Shown: positions 1 through 8,335, counted from the stretch's first letter. The stretch is 64,000 nucleotides of DNA from CALKZN01 sp964633815 (GCA_964633815.1 CAZWHW010000006.1:24461-88460), one strand, 5' to 3'. The notes: generated by a model from the sequence alone, not told the origin. Made by a program: numbers and translations.

Positions 1-366
1 ATCTGGTATATCAAATGTGCCTTCGTTTTTATCTTTTCTGGTTTGACCCATTGCCGATGTTCGAGCACCTTTGCCACCCAATGTTGAACTGGCTTTTTGC
101 CGAGCATTTTTACCTTGCCAATAGACATCAAATAATTCATCAAACCGAACCCAATCAACTCGTGATGAACATAATAATGACTTCAATTTAAACTGGAATT
201 GACGTTTATTACTGATATCAACTTGAGCCGCTAAGCGCTGACAATCTAATGACTCTTGAATACCAATATTAAAATGATTGTCTCGAATGTAACGGACAAA
301 CCCCAACACTTGCTCGGTTAAAAGCAATGCTGGGTTATCTATTTCTTGTTGTATATTCGTATTCAC
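1..366 (-). CDS. coxE: CoxE-like VWA-domain protein, N-terminal part (runs off left edge)
   Basis: The frame starts at a GTG (366-364) that overlaps the coxD stop and stays open for 122 codons to the window edge. The visible part matches the N-terminal region of CoxE/COG3552 proteins: an FVRYIRDN segment near the start, then LLCSSRVDWVRFDELFDVYW, then a basic linker. The von Willebrand A domain itself would lie beyond position 1. CoxE works with the AAA protein CoxD in maturing the Mo-Cu site of aerobic CO dehydrogenase. The overlap with coxD indicates translational coupling in the cox operon. The family call rests on the N-terminal region and the context only. Confidence 0.8.
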   Translation of the reverse strand, partial: MNTNIQQEIDNPALLLTEQVLGFVRYIRDNHFNIGIQESLDCQRLAAQVDISNKRQFQFKLKSLLCSSRVDWVRFDELFDVYWQGKNARQKASSTLGGKGARTSAMGQTRKDKNEGTFDIPD

Positions 367-1241
367 ACTGCTTTAGCAATTAATCGTTCTACCATGTCTT
401 TTGGCATGGACTCTTGATCTTCCTGAGTTTTTAATAAGCAACCTAGGGTAGCGACAATCGCATCAGGATCATCCTCTAATGACTTTATGTCAAAACGTAA
501 CAGTGCAGCAGCCCAATCTAATGTCTCCGCAATACCCGGTATTTTTCTTAAATCTTGTTGGCGTAATCGCTGAACAAAGTTAACTATTTGTGACGCAAGC
601 TGTGCACCCGCTTCAGGCACTTTAGACATGACAATGCTCAATTCTTTATCATAATCCGGATAATCAATGTAGTGATATAAACAACGCCTGCGTAAAGCAT
701 CGCTGAGTTCTCGAGTACCATTTGAAGTCAAAATAACTTTTGGAATACTCTGAGCTTTGATCGTGCCTATTTCAGGAATGCTTACTTGAAAATCAGAAAG
801 TAACTCCAAGAGATAGGCTTCAAATTCTTCATCTGCACGATCAATTTCATCAATTATTAACACCACCGATTGTGGCTCGCTAATCGATTGCAACAACGGT
901 CGTTTCAGCAAATATTTATCACTGAACAACGCATCTTCACTGACATTTTTTTCACTTTGCGCTTCTTGATGTCTAATTGCTAATAACTGCCGTTGATAAT
1001 TCCATTCATAAACAGCAGTATTCACATCTAAACCTTCATAGCACTGTAAGCGAATCAATGCGCAATCTAAAACTGTTGCTAATACTTTCGCAATTTCGGT
1101 TTTACCAACTCCAGCATCACCTTCTAAAAGCAAGGGACGCTCTAATTCTGTGGTTAACCACAAACTAGTCAGCAATTCTTGATCGGCAATATAACCTGCG
1201 CTTGCAACGCGTTGTCTTAAACTCTCTAGCGACGCTTGCAT
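363..1241 (-). CDS. coxD: CoxD, MoxR-type AAA+ ATPase for CO dehydrogenase maturation
   Basis: A 292-residue MoxR-family AAA+ ATPase. The Walker A motif is GDAGVGKT at residues 41-48. Walker B is VVLIIDE at about 126-132, followed by the MoxR hallmark EAYLLELLSDFQVSIPE. In Oligotropha carboxidovorans CoxD is a membrane-associated ATPase needed to insert sulfur and copper into the CoxL active site. Here it lies 9 bp after coxG and overlaps coxE, the usual partner, so it is part of the cox operon. MoxR proteins also serve other VWA systems; the cox context decides the call. Confidence 0.93.
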   Translation of the reverse strand: MQASLESLRQRVASAGYIADQELLTSLWLTTELERPLLLEGDAGVGKTEIAKVLATVLDCALIRLQCYEGLDVNTAVYEWNYQRQLLAIRHQEAQSEKNVSEDALFSDKYLLKRPLLQSISEPQSVVLIIDEIDRADEEFEAYLLELLSDFQVSIPEIGTIKAQSIPKVILTSNGTRELSDALRRRCLYHYIDYPDYDKELSIVMSKVPEAGAQLASQIVNFVQRLRQQDLRKIPGIAETLDWAAALLRFDIKSLEDDPDAIVATLGCLLKTQEDQESMPKDMVERLIAKAV

Positions 1242-1250
1242 ATCGTTATG

Positions 1251-1859
1251 CTAGGTTGATTTTTTGAAAAAGCTTGCGAAAAAACCAACCAAAACACTCC
1301 AAGCGATTTTAAAACCATTAATTTCATTTGGCGTGTTATCAACTGTCTCAGCTGTAATACTTGATGCGGATGTTGCAGAATCGGCAGCTTCAGCTGTTGT
1401 TTCAGTCGCATCTAGCTTTTTAGAAAAATTATCAGCAAATTGTCCCAAAATTTGATCTGCAACTTGGGTCATCATACGCGCACCAAAATTAGCCATTTTT
1501 CCGTTTACAATGACATCTGCATCACCAATCAGTTCACAATTATTTGATTCCCCTTCTTTTATAAAAGCAGTTAAATCCATAGTCGCACTCGAAGTGCCTT
1601 TGTTGTCTGTACCAGAAGCGATGAGATGAATTTTTTTCTCATCCGCATTAATGCTTTTCACTTCAATATCGCCATTAAAAGCCATAGTAACTGGCCCTAA
1701 CTTTACTTTAACTTTGCCTTTATAGTTTTCTTCGTCTACTTTTTCTGTAATTTCCGCACCCGGCATACAGCTTGCGACTTTTTCGATTTCTTTTAAACAT
1801 GACCAACCTGAGTCTACAGAGCCATTCATAGGGAATACTTTATTTAGTGATACTTTCAT
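1251..1859 (-). CDS. coxG: CoxG, SRPBCC-fold CO dehydrogenase accessory protein
   Basis: A 202-residue CoxG-family protein. Residues 1-145 form the SRPBCC/polyketide-cyclase-like domain, with CMPGAEI at about 31-37 and KVKVKLGPVTMAFNG after it. A low-complexity Ala/Thr/Ser linker follows, then a C-terminal hydrophobic segment (IAWSVLVGFFASFF) ending in KKST that probably anchors it to the inner membrane. CoxG proteins help attach CO dehydrogenase to the membrane and pass its electrons to quinone. It follows coxL after an 86-bp gap that contains a terminator-like hairpin, and precedes coxD by 9 bp. Confidence 0.92.
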   Translation of the reverse strand: MKVSLNKVFPMNGSVDSGWSCLKEIEKVASCMPGAEITEKVDEENYKGKVKVKLGPVTMAFNGDIEVKSINADEKKIHLIASGTDNKGTSSATMDLTAFIKEGESNNCELIGDADVIVNGKMANFGARMMTQVADQILGQFADNFSKKLDATETTAEAADSATSASSITAETVDNTPNEINGFKIAWSVLVGFFASFFKKST

Positions 1860-1892
1860 ATTTTAAGTTTTGTATTTTATGTTTTATATTGA

Positions 1893-1929
1893 AAATAAAA
1901 CGGCAACAATCATCAGACTATTGCCGTTT
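1893..1929 (-). terminator. Terminator-like hairpin between coxL and coxG
   Basis: On the minus strand AAACGGCAA and TTGCCGTTT pair as a 9-bp stem around a loop of about 14 nt, followed by TTTTATTTTC. This has the form of a Rho-independent terminator sited within the cox operon. It could partly terminate transcripts after the structural genes coxMSL, giving fewer copies of the maturation genes coxGDE. Confidence 0.7.
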
Positions 1930-1945
1930 ATTGGTTTATCGCTAT

Positions 1946-4342
1946 TTAGGCATCAAGACCTAAGCTATGAATAGTTTTCCACACGTTGAATGCTGTATGT
2001 GGCATATCCACATGTGTCACACCTTTATGTGCAAAAGCATCAACAATGGCATTGGTAAAACAAGGAATACCGCCCACATGAGGAGATTCGGCGACACCTT
2101 TTGCTCCCATGGGGTGATGCGGTGAAGGTGTAACCGTGTAATCAGTCTCCCAATGAGGCGTTTCAACAAAGGTTGGCAAGAAGTAATCCATCAAACTATT
2201 ACCTTCTAGATTACCTTGATCATCAAAGCTAATTAACTGCCCCATCGCAACTGCAAATGCTTCATTCAAACCGCCATGAATCTGCCCATCAATCACCATT
2301 GGATTAATGCGGGTGCCGCAATCATCCAAGGCATAGAAACGACGGATATCTGTCACACCTGTTTTTGGGTCAATATCGACAACACATAAATATGCACCAA
2401 ATGGATAAGTGAAATTCGGTGGATCATAGTAATTAACTGTCTCTAAACCCATCTCCATACCTTCAGGCACATCGTTATAAGCCGCCCAAGCCACTTCTTT
2501 CATGGTTTTAACGGCTTCTGGATTACCCTTGACCTGAAAACGGTCGACATCCCATTCAAGGTCATCCGGGCTAACTTCTAGCATATGTGCGGCGATTTTT
2601 TGCGCTTTTGCACGAATAGAACGTGCAGCCAAAGCTGCAGCTGCACCAGCCACTGGCGTACTGCGAGAGCCGTAAGTACCTAAACCATAAGGCGCAGTAT
2701 CAGTATCACCTTCTTCGATTTGGATATCTTCTGAAGACAAACCAAGTTCTGTTGCTAAAATTTGTGCATACGTTGTTTGATGTCCTTGTCCTTGAGTAAT
2801 CGTACCTAAACGCGCTATCACACTTCCTGTCGGATGAATGCGTATTTCACAGCTATCAAACATGCCAACACCCAAGATGTCGCAATTTTTACTTGGCCCG
2901 GCACCAACCACTTCGGTAAAAGTACATAAACCAATGCCCATCAGCTCGCCATTAGCTCGCTTTTCAGCTTGTTCTTTACGTAAACCTTCGTAATCACAGG
3001 CTTCTAATACTTTTTCCATTGCTGGAAGATAATTGCCACTATCATATTCCCAACCAAGCGCTGATTGATAAGGGAATTGATCCGCTTGAATGAAATTTCT
3101 GCGCCGAATTTCAGCTTTATCAATATCGAGTTGTTGAGCAAGCACATCGATCATCCGCTCTATCAAATACACCGCTTCGGTTACTCGAAATGAACAACGA
3201 TATGAAACACCGCCAGGCGCTTTATTGGTGAAAACACCATCAACTCGCGCATAAGCAGTTGGAATATCATAAGACCCTGTACAAATACTAAAAAATCCAG
3301 CAGGCCACTTAGTTGGCTGCGCATGTGCATTAAACGCACCATGATCAGCAAGCGCATAAAAGCGCAAACCCGTAATTTTGCCTTCTTTCGTTGCTGCTAA
3401 CTCGCCAATACCATGATAGTCACGTGCAAAAGCAGTCGTCGACAAATTATCAATTCTGTTTTCAATCCATTTGACCGGCACACCGAGCACAATCGAAGAA
3501 ACCATTGCGACCACATATCCCGGATAAATACCAACTTTATTACCAAAACCACCTCCAATATCTGGTGAAATAATTCGAACTTTGCTTTCTGGAATGCCTG
3601 ATAGCATAGTCACAACCGTTCGAACAACATGTGGTGCTTGTGACGTAATATAAACTGTCATCGTGCCTTTCACTTTATCAAATGAGGCCACACAACCGCA
3701 GGTTTCAAGTGGGCATGCATGCACACGAGGGTTTAAAATTTCTTCACGAACAGTGACTTCAGCATTATCAAAAACACTGTCTGTTTCTTCTTTCTCGCCT
3801 ACATCCCAAGTAAAAATATGATTATCATGCGTTCGATTACCTTGCCCAGCATTGTCCTTGCCGACTAAATCATCTCGAATGATTGGCGCATCTGGATCCA
3901 TTGCCTTGTGAGGATCTACAACAGGTTCTAGTTCTTCATATTCAACGCGAACTAGAGCTGCGCCATCGGCTGCAATATAGCGATCATCCGCAATAACCAT
4001 GGCTACTTCTTGTTCTTGAAAACATACTTTCTCATCCGCTAAAACAGCTTGTGTGTCACCTGCTAGCGTAGGCATCCAATGTAAACCTAATGGCTTTAAG
4101 TCTTCAGCTGTGATAACAGCATGAACACCCGGCAATGCTAATGCCGCTTCTGTATCAATTGAAAGTATCTTTGCATGTGCATAGGGACTGCGAACTGCAA
4201 CACCGCATAACATACCCGGCAATTTAACATCATCGACATATTGTCCTTTGCCTTGAATAAAACGAGGGTCTTCTTTTCGTTTTCGTGAACAGCCTACTCC
4301 TTGCAGTTCATCTTGTCTCTTTTCTTTCTCTGCTACTGACAT
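1946..4342 (-). CDS. coxL: Form I aerobic CO dehydrogenase, molybdenum-copper large subunit
   Basis: A 798-residue xanthine-oxidase-family subunit that oxidises CO to CO2 at a Mo-Cu site bound to the molybdopterin cytosine dinucleotide cofactor. Residues 380-386 read SYRCSFR, matching the form I loop AYRCSFR, with Cys383 as the copper ligand; form II paralogues read AYRGAGR. Other matches are PDIGGGFGNK (260-269), QGQGHQTTYAQI (517-528) and KGVAESPHVGG (748-758), with Glu752 equivalent to the catalytic Glu763 of Oligotropha. Length fits the family (about 800). It lies 20 bp after coxS, with AGAGGAA ahead of the ATG. The only oddity is Ser in place of Ala at the first loop position. Confidence 0.96.
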   Translation of the reverse strand: MSVAEKEKRQDELQGVGCSRKRKEDPRFIQGKGQYVDDVKLPGMLCGVAVRSPYAHAKILSIDTEAALALPGVHAVITAEDLKPLGLHWMPTLAGDTQAVLADEKVCFQEQEVAMVIADDRYIAADGAALVRVEYEELEPVVDPHKAMDPDAPIIRDDLVGKDNAGQGNRTHDNHIFTWDVGEKEETDSVFDNAEVTVREEILNPRVHACPLETCGCVASFDKVKGTMTVYITSQAPHVVRTVVTMLSGIPESKVRIISPDIGGGFGNKVGIYPGYVVAMVSSIVLGVPVKWIENRIDNLSTTAFARDYHGIGELAATKEGKITGLRFYALADHGAFNAHAQPTKWPAGFFSICTGSYDIPTAYARVDGVFTNKAPGGVSYRCSFRVTEAVYLIERMIDVLAQQLDIDKAEIRRRNFIQADQFPYQSALGWEYDSGNYLPAMEKVLEACDYEGLRKEQAEKRANGELMGIGLCTFTEVVGAGPSKNCDILGVGMFDSCEIRIHPTGSVIARLGTITQGQGHQTTYAQILATELGLSSEDIQIEEGDTDTAPYGLGTYGSRSTPVAGAAAALAARSIRAKAQKIAAHMLEVSPDDLEWDVDRFQVKGNPEAVKTMKEVAWAAYNDVPEGMEMGLETVNYYDPPNFTYPFGAYLCVVDIDPKTGVTDIRRFYALDDCGTRINPMVIDGQIHGGLNEAFAVAMGQLISFDDQGNLEGNSLMDYFLPTFVETPHWETDYTVTPSPHHPMGAKGVAESPHVGGIPCFTNAIVDAFAHKGVTHVDMPHTAFNVWKTIHSLGLDA

Positions 4343-4362
4343 AAGTGATTCCTCTGTTCGTT

Positions 4363-4848
4363 TTATTCAGCATCTTGAGCGCTGTTAGTAGAAGCCGCTT
4401 TTTGAACTGCTTTAATAATATTTTGATAACCCGTACATCGGCATAAATTGCCAGACATACCCCAGCGAATCTCCTCTTCTGTCGGATTTGGATTTTCTTG
4501 TAAGAACCGATAACTTCGCATCAACATTCCAGGCGTACAAAAGCCACATTGCAAACCATGCTCATCCATAAATGCTTGTTGCACAGCATGCAACTCACCA
4601 TTTTCAGCTAAGCCTTCAACTGTTTTAACCTCAGAATTTTGTGCTTGAACTGCTAAATATGTACACGACTTCACGGACTCACCATCAATATCAACAGTAC
4701 AAGCACCGCAATGACTGGTTTCACAACCAATGTGCGCACCTGTTTGTTGCAATTGCTCACGCAATACATGAATTAACAATTCTCTTGGTTCAACTAAGAC
4801 ATCAACTGCCTTGCCGTTTAGATTAAAGCTTACTTGTGTTTTAGGCAT
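4363..4848 (-). CDS. coxS: CO dehydrogenase iron-sulfur small subunit
   Basis: A 161-residue 2[2Fe-2S] subunit that carries electrons from the Mo-Cu site of CoxL to FAD in CoxM. The plant-type cluster cysteines are Cys42, 47, 50 and 62 (motif [10 protein letters not shown]). The second cluster uses Cys101, 104, 136 and 138 (CGFC and CRC). The ATG at 4848 is chosen because AGGAGAG lies just upstream and it sits 4 bp after coxM. The frame is open to an ATG at 4890, but that would overlap coxM and add a non-conserved tail. Second gene of the coxMSL operon. Confidence 0.96.
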   Translation of the reverse strand: MPKTQVSFNLNGKAVDVLVEPRELLIHVLREQLQQTGAHIGCETSHCGACTVDIDGESVKSCTYLAVQAQNSEVKTVEGLAENGELHAVQQAFMDEHGLQCGFCTPGMLMRSYRFLQENPNPTEEEIRWGMSGNLCRCTGYQNIIKAVQKAASTNSAQDAE

Positions 4849-4852
4849 CTTA

Positions 4853-5719
4853 TTACTCTCCTGCAAATTTAGTCGCATCGGCGATTGCACGGCGGGTCAT
4901 TTCACCAGCCATATGTGTTTTATATTCAATGTCACCACGTAGATCTTCAGCAGGATCACATGTTTCCATCGCTTTCTTTGCAGCTTGATCAATAATTTCT
5001 GGAGTAATTACATTTCCCGTTAACACAGCTTCAGCGTCATGTGCTCGAAGCGCTGTAGCTCCAACATTGGTCAACGTAATTCGCGCGGATTGGCAGATAT
5101 CGCCTGACAACTGAATTACAGCAGCTGCCGCAGCTGTAGCAAAATCACCTGTCTTACGCTTAAGCTTGTGATAAGAAGCCCCGGTATTCGCGCCTTGAAT
5201 AGGGATATGAATTTCGGTCATAATTTCGTCGGCTTCAAGTAAGGTGTAATAAGTGCCTAGAAAAAAGTCATTGGCAAGCACTTCTCGCGAACCATTTGGA
5301 CCGACCAAAACAAATGTTGCATCAAGCGCCATCATGATTGCAGGATGATCATTGGCTGGATCGCCATGGGCAATATCGCCGCCAATAGTTCCTCGATTAC
5401 GCACTTGAGGGTCAGCAATTTGTTTCGCCGCTTGTGGGATCAATGGACATTTTTGCTGTAATAACTCTGATGAAATTAATACGTTCTCAGATGTCATTGC
5501 ACCAATAATGATATTGCCACCTTCTTCTCGAATCCCTTTGATTAATTCGATATTATTGATATCAATTATATGTTCAGGCTCTGCGAATCTGAGTTTCATC
5601 ATAGGCAACAAGCTGTGCCCGCCGGCCAGCAGCTTTGCTTCGTCACCATATTGGTTAAGTAATGCAACAGCATCATCAACGGTGCTTGGTGCATGGTATT
5701 GAAAAGTAGGTGGAATCAT
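4853..5719 (-). CDS. coxM: CO dehydrogenase FAD-binding medium subunit
   Basis: A 288-residue flavoprotein of the FAD_binding_5/CO_deh_flav_C type. The two FAD motifs are AGGHS at residues 32-36 and TIGGD at 111-115, both canonical for CoxM. It accepts electrons from the CoxS clusters and passes them to the quinone pool. A GGAGG lies 10 nt before the ATG. It is the first gene of the operon coxM-coxS-coxL-coxG-coxD-coxE. The 266-bp region upstream carries a promoter/operator element duplicated in front of the neighbouring ompW-like gene. Confidence 0.95.
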   Translation of the reverse strand: MIPPTFQYHAPSTVDDAVALLNQYGDEAKLLAGGHSLLPMMKLRFAEPEHIIDINNIELIKGIREEGGNIIIGAMTSENVLISSELLQQKCPLIPQAAKQIADPQVRNRGTIGGDIAHGDPANDHPAIMMALDATFVLVGPNGSREVLANDFFLGTYYTLLEADEIMTEIHIPIQGANTGASYHKLKRKTGDFATAAAAAVIQLSGDICQSARITLTNVGATALRAHDAEAVLTGNVITPEIIDQAAKKAMETCDPAEDLRGDIEYKTHMAGEMTRRAIADATKFAGE

Positions 5720-5790
5720 AAATTCAGGGCCTCCAGGTTTTATTAGCTTGGTGTTTTTTTATGTTATTTTTTTATTATTTATTAACTGTG

Positions 5791-5915
5791 AATTTATTCT
5801 AAATTGAGTCCATGCAAGCAGTCTATCGACAATTCATAACCCGAGACTATGACGCATGAAGTCATGACTTAATGCACCAGATGCACACTTCTTTCACGAA
5901 ATGCACTAACGCTTA
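5791..5915 (-). promoter_or_regulatory. Predicted coxM promoter and LytTR-type operator (copy A of a duplicated element)
   Basis: On the minus strand a TAGAAT -10 box (5796-5801) lies about 76 bp before coxM. The usual -35 position, 17 bp further up, has no TTGACA but is covered by GTCGATAGACT. A second block, TTCATGCGTCATAG, starts 23 bp upstream of this, giving two related GTC(G)ATAG half-sites about two helical turns apart, as LytTR regulators bind. Further up are three ATGCAC repeats (5872, 5881, 5901) and a perfect palindrome AAGTCATGACTT (5859-5870). The same blocks recur 1070 bp away at 6861-6988. Promoter and operator function is inferred. Confidence 0.6.
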
Positions 5916-5944
5916 TTCATGCAATATTTACTAGTAACCACCAA

Positions 5945-5980
5945 AAATAAAATATTCTTCAGTGTCATGAAAGAATTGAG
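5945..5980 (-). terminator. Weak terminator-like hairpin after ompW-like gene
   Basis: On the minus strand ATTCTTTCA and TGAAGAAT form an 8-bp stem with one bulged base just after the ompW-like stop, followed by ATTTTATTTTT. It is AT-rich and weak, but well placed to end the ompW transcript before the coxM promoter. Confidence 0.4.
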
Positions 5981-5985
5981 TATTT

Positions 5986-6675
5986 CTAGAACCGATATGT
6001 TGCGCTAAGCAAATAAACTATAGGATCAATATCGACATCAACCTCAACCGTCCCTGCTGATGATTGAATCGTTGCATCTGTATCAATATCTATCCAAAAA
6101 ATACTTGCATTAATGCCAAAATGATCCGTGATTTTATAATCCAAACCTACTTTCAAAGCGAGACCTAGCGAGTTAGTTAAATCTAAACTCGAGTTTCCTA
6201 AGGCATTATCTAGTTCTTGTGCTGTATCTTCAGAAAAGAATATTGTGTAGTTTAAGCCTATACCAAAATGAGGTTGCCAAACACTGCTTGGATTGGCTGG
6301 AAAGTAATCTATTGTTAGTGTTGGCGGCAACTGGTCTGCTGTACCTACATTATCAATACCAATATTTTCACCAGAAATATCATGAGCAAAAGGCGTTGAT
6401 GCAAGTAAACTTAACCCTAGTTGATTATTAAGCATATAGGTCGCAATAAGACCTAATTGAGTATCATTTTCAACATCGACCCCGGTATCTGCAAGCTCAG
6501 ATCCGCCTAAAGTCACATTACTACTACTGACACTGGGCGCAACAGTGGCAGCACCTGCGCGTACAATAACATCACCCTTTTTATAAGCAGTCGCGTTTGA
6601 CGAAAATAAAAATGCTGAAATAATAAAATATAATAACGAGTGTATTGTTGTTTGAATATATGTTTTTACCTTCAT
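5986..6675 (-). CDS. OmpW-family outer membrane protein
   Basis: A 229-residue OmpW/AlkL-type eight-stranded beta-barrel. It has a signal peptide with likely cleavage after NATA (residue 30), a mature start YKKGDVIVRAGAATVAPS typical of OmpW, repeated amphipathic strands such as PHFGIGLNYTIFF, and a C-terminal YRF ending with aromatic Phe, the outer-membrane insertion signal. OmpW barrels let small or hydrophobic solutes through the outer membrane. AGAGGA precedes the ATG. It lies between the cox operon and the MHYT-LytTR regulator, and its upstream region carries the same element as coxM, so a role in the CO-responsive regulon is inferred. Its solute is unknown. Confidence 0.85.
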   Translation of the reverse strand: MKVKTYIQTTIHSLLYFIISAFLFSSNATAYKKGDVIVRAGAATVAPSVSSSNVTLGGSELADTGVDVENDTQLGLIATYMLNNQLGLSLLASTPFAHDISGENIGIDNVGTADQLPPTLTIDYFPANPSSVWQPHFGIGLNYTIFFSEDTAQELDNALGNSSLDLTNSLGLALKVGLDYKITDHFGINASIFWIDIDTDATIQSSAGTVEVDVDIDPIVYLLSATYRF

Positions 6676-6732
6676 TGGTAATCCTCTCTATTTCTAAAAA
6701 ATAATATAAATACTAAGTTCAGATATAGAGTT

Positions 6733-6765
6733 AAAAAAAAGCAGCCTCTTTTTTAGGAGGCCACT
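6733..6765 (-). terminator. Rho-independent terminator or leader attenuator upstream of ompW-like gene
   Basis: On the minus strand AGTGGCCTC and GAGGCTGCT pair over 9 positions (two or three G-U pairs) around CTAAAAAA, followed by eight Ts. It lies 280 nt after the LytTR-regulator gene and 58 nt before the ompW ATG, downstream of the predicted ompW promoter (copy B). It is therefore either the regulator's terminator or an attenuator in the ompW leader. Confidence 0.75.
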
Positions 6766-6860
6766 TAAAAACATAATTACACTATCATGACTAACCCAAA
6801 CCTAAACATTGATTGATCAAAAGAAAAATTCAAAATAATTAAAATTTTCAAATTAACCGT

Positions 6861-6988
6861 AAATTATTCTATTTTGAGTTAGGAAAGTTAGTCTATCGAG
6901 AATTCACTATCTGCGTTTATGATGCATGAAATGGGTATTTAATTTATCAACGAAGAATATGTGCTCATAGGATGCACTTTAAACGCTT
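6861..6988 (-). promoter_or_regulatory. Predicted ompW promoter and LytTR-type operator (copy B of the duplicated element)
   Basis: This aligns without gaps to 5791-5870 at a constant offset of 1070. Near-identical blocks are the -10 TAGAAT (6866-6871), CTCGATAGACTA over the -35 position, and TTCATGCATCATA upstream. The distal block ATGCACT...AACGCTTA (6972-6988) is also shared, with a 3-nt insertion relative to copy A. Bases between the blocks differ, as expected for protein-binding sites. From this -10 the ompW leader would be about 180 nt. Confidence 0.55.
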
Positions 6989-7043
6989 AAATTTTATGAG
7001 TTTTGTCCGACCTAGGCGGCAAAACAATAAGAATTCTATTATT

Positions 7044-8189
7044 TTAAAGCCGTAATGCTTTCTGGAACTTGCCTAAATAAGTACGGCTAATTGGAATACG
7101 ATCGTCATGATCATGCATCGAAATGATCCCTTTATTATGTAATTTTTCGAAACTTTTAACTTTACTTAGACGTACAAAATGACTGCGGTGAACTCTCAAA
7201 AAATCTTGTATATCAAGCTCTTTTTCTAATTTGCTCAATGAATAATTACAAAAATGATCTAGTCCATCATCAGTATGTATAGTGGTGTAATGCCCATTTG
7301 CACTAATACTGACGACATTATCTAACTCAATCAAAATTGTCTTTTTGTTTTTTTGCACTGGAAGCTTTATAGAAGTATTTTGATTCTCAACAAGAGGATT
7401 AGCAGCATGCTCTACATTGTTAGCGATATCTTTCTCTATGCCATTTGCTTCTTGTATTGCTTTTATGTTTTCAGTATTTAACTCAACTTTTGCAGGTACT
7501 ATCGCAAGCAATGTGCCACCTAATATAATAAATACTATGACGGCAGTAATAAGTCCCAAGCTAAACTGACTTAAAAATGGTTGACTAAATTCTATCGCTT
7601 TATTAATTGGCAAATAAGTCGTACCGAACATTCCAGCATAATGTACTCCAGAAATTGAAACTCCCATCACAAGAGCCGCGATCACTCGCCTTCTCACACC
7701 ACGTAATTTTATGGCTGCCCACATAGAAGCGGTTGAAGCTACTATACCTATTAAAATTGAAATAATAATCCAAGTTGTTGAATAAGAAAGCCCGCAATTC
7801 CCTCGAATAGATGACATGCCTACATAGTGCATGCATGCTATCCCTAAACCCATGATAGTCCCGGCAACAGTGATTCGCTTAAAACTATACGAAGCGACAG
7901 AAATAATCAGCAGTGCAATCGCAGTCACTGATATTGAAACTAAACCTGAAATTAATGTGGTCAACAAATCATAGCGAACTTCCACAGGCAAGCTAACAGC
8001 TAACATACCGATAAAATGCATTGCCCAAATGCTGACACCAATAATAACTGCAGCACTAATCAATAATTTTTTACTGACAACCCCTGCTTCTTTTCGAATC
8101 CTTACTACTAAATCGAAACAAGTATAAGCACCTACTATCGACACCAATATCGAGATGAGTACTAAAATTGGATCATAAACAACAAACAT
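7044..8189 (-). CDS. MHYT-LytTR membrane-bound transcription regulator (CoxC/CoxH type)
   Basis: A 381-residue protein. About seven membrane helices hold three MHYT repeats: MHFIGML (57-63), MHYVGMS (120-126) and VHYAGMF (182-188, first Met replaced by Val). A polar linker (about 231-280) leads to a C-terminal LytTR DNA-binding domain (about 282-381; FLRVHRSHFVRLSKV, PISRTY). MHYT domains are thought to bind copper and sense diatomic gases such as O2, CO or NO. The same architecture is seen in CoxC and CoxH of Oligotropha. Lying just upstream of ompW and coxMSL, both preceded by a shared direct-repeat element, it is the obvious candidate regulator. That link is inferred. Confidence 0.88.
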   Translation of the reverse strand: MFVVYDPILVLISILVSIVGAYTCFDLVVRIRKEAGVVSKKLLISAAVIIGVSIWAMHFIGMLAVSLPVEVRYDLLTTLISGLVSISVTAIALLIISVASYSFKRITVAGTIMGLGIACMHYVGMSSIRGNCGLSYSTTWIIISILIGIVASTASMWAAIKLRGVRRRVIAALVMGVSISGVHYAGMFGTTYLPINKAIEFSQPFLSQFSLGLITAVIVFIILGGTLLAIVPAKVELNTENIKAIQEANGIEKDIANNVEHAANPLVENQNTSIKLPVQKNKKTILIELDNVVSISANGHYTTIHTDDGLDHFCNYSLSKLEKELDIQDFLRVHRSHFVRLSKVKSFEKLHNKGIISMHDHDDRIPISRTYLGKFQKALRL

Positions 8190-8335
8190 ACATAACTCTC
8201 TGTATTATTTTTATTCATCTATCTAATATACGTTATCTTAATACCGATAGTTTTTTGTAAATTGTGAACGCAGCTATAATATATTAAGAGTTGGTTGTGC
8301 TCAAATTAAGGAAATCGAACAAATAAAATTGAACA

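Larger units (their letters stand above)
6676..7043. other. Intergenic region upstream of ompW-like gene
   Basis: This 368-bp stretch has no gene. It contains copy B of the cox-type promoter element (6861-6988) and, between that and ompW, a strong terminator-like hairpin (6733-6765). An alternative AT-rich -10-like region on the minus strand lies at about 6690-6715. Confidence 0.6.

Noticed and set aside
1946..4342. Form II (putative CODH) or xanthine dehydrogenase large subunit
   Set aside because: The active-site loop carries Cys in RCSFR, not RGAGR, and the gene sits in the full coxMSL-GDE order.
4849..4890. N-terminal extension of CoxS
   Set aside because: It would overlap coxM and lacks a ribosome-binding site, while the ATG at 4848 has AGGAGAG.
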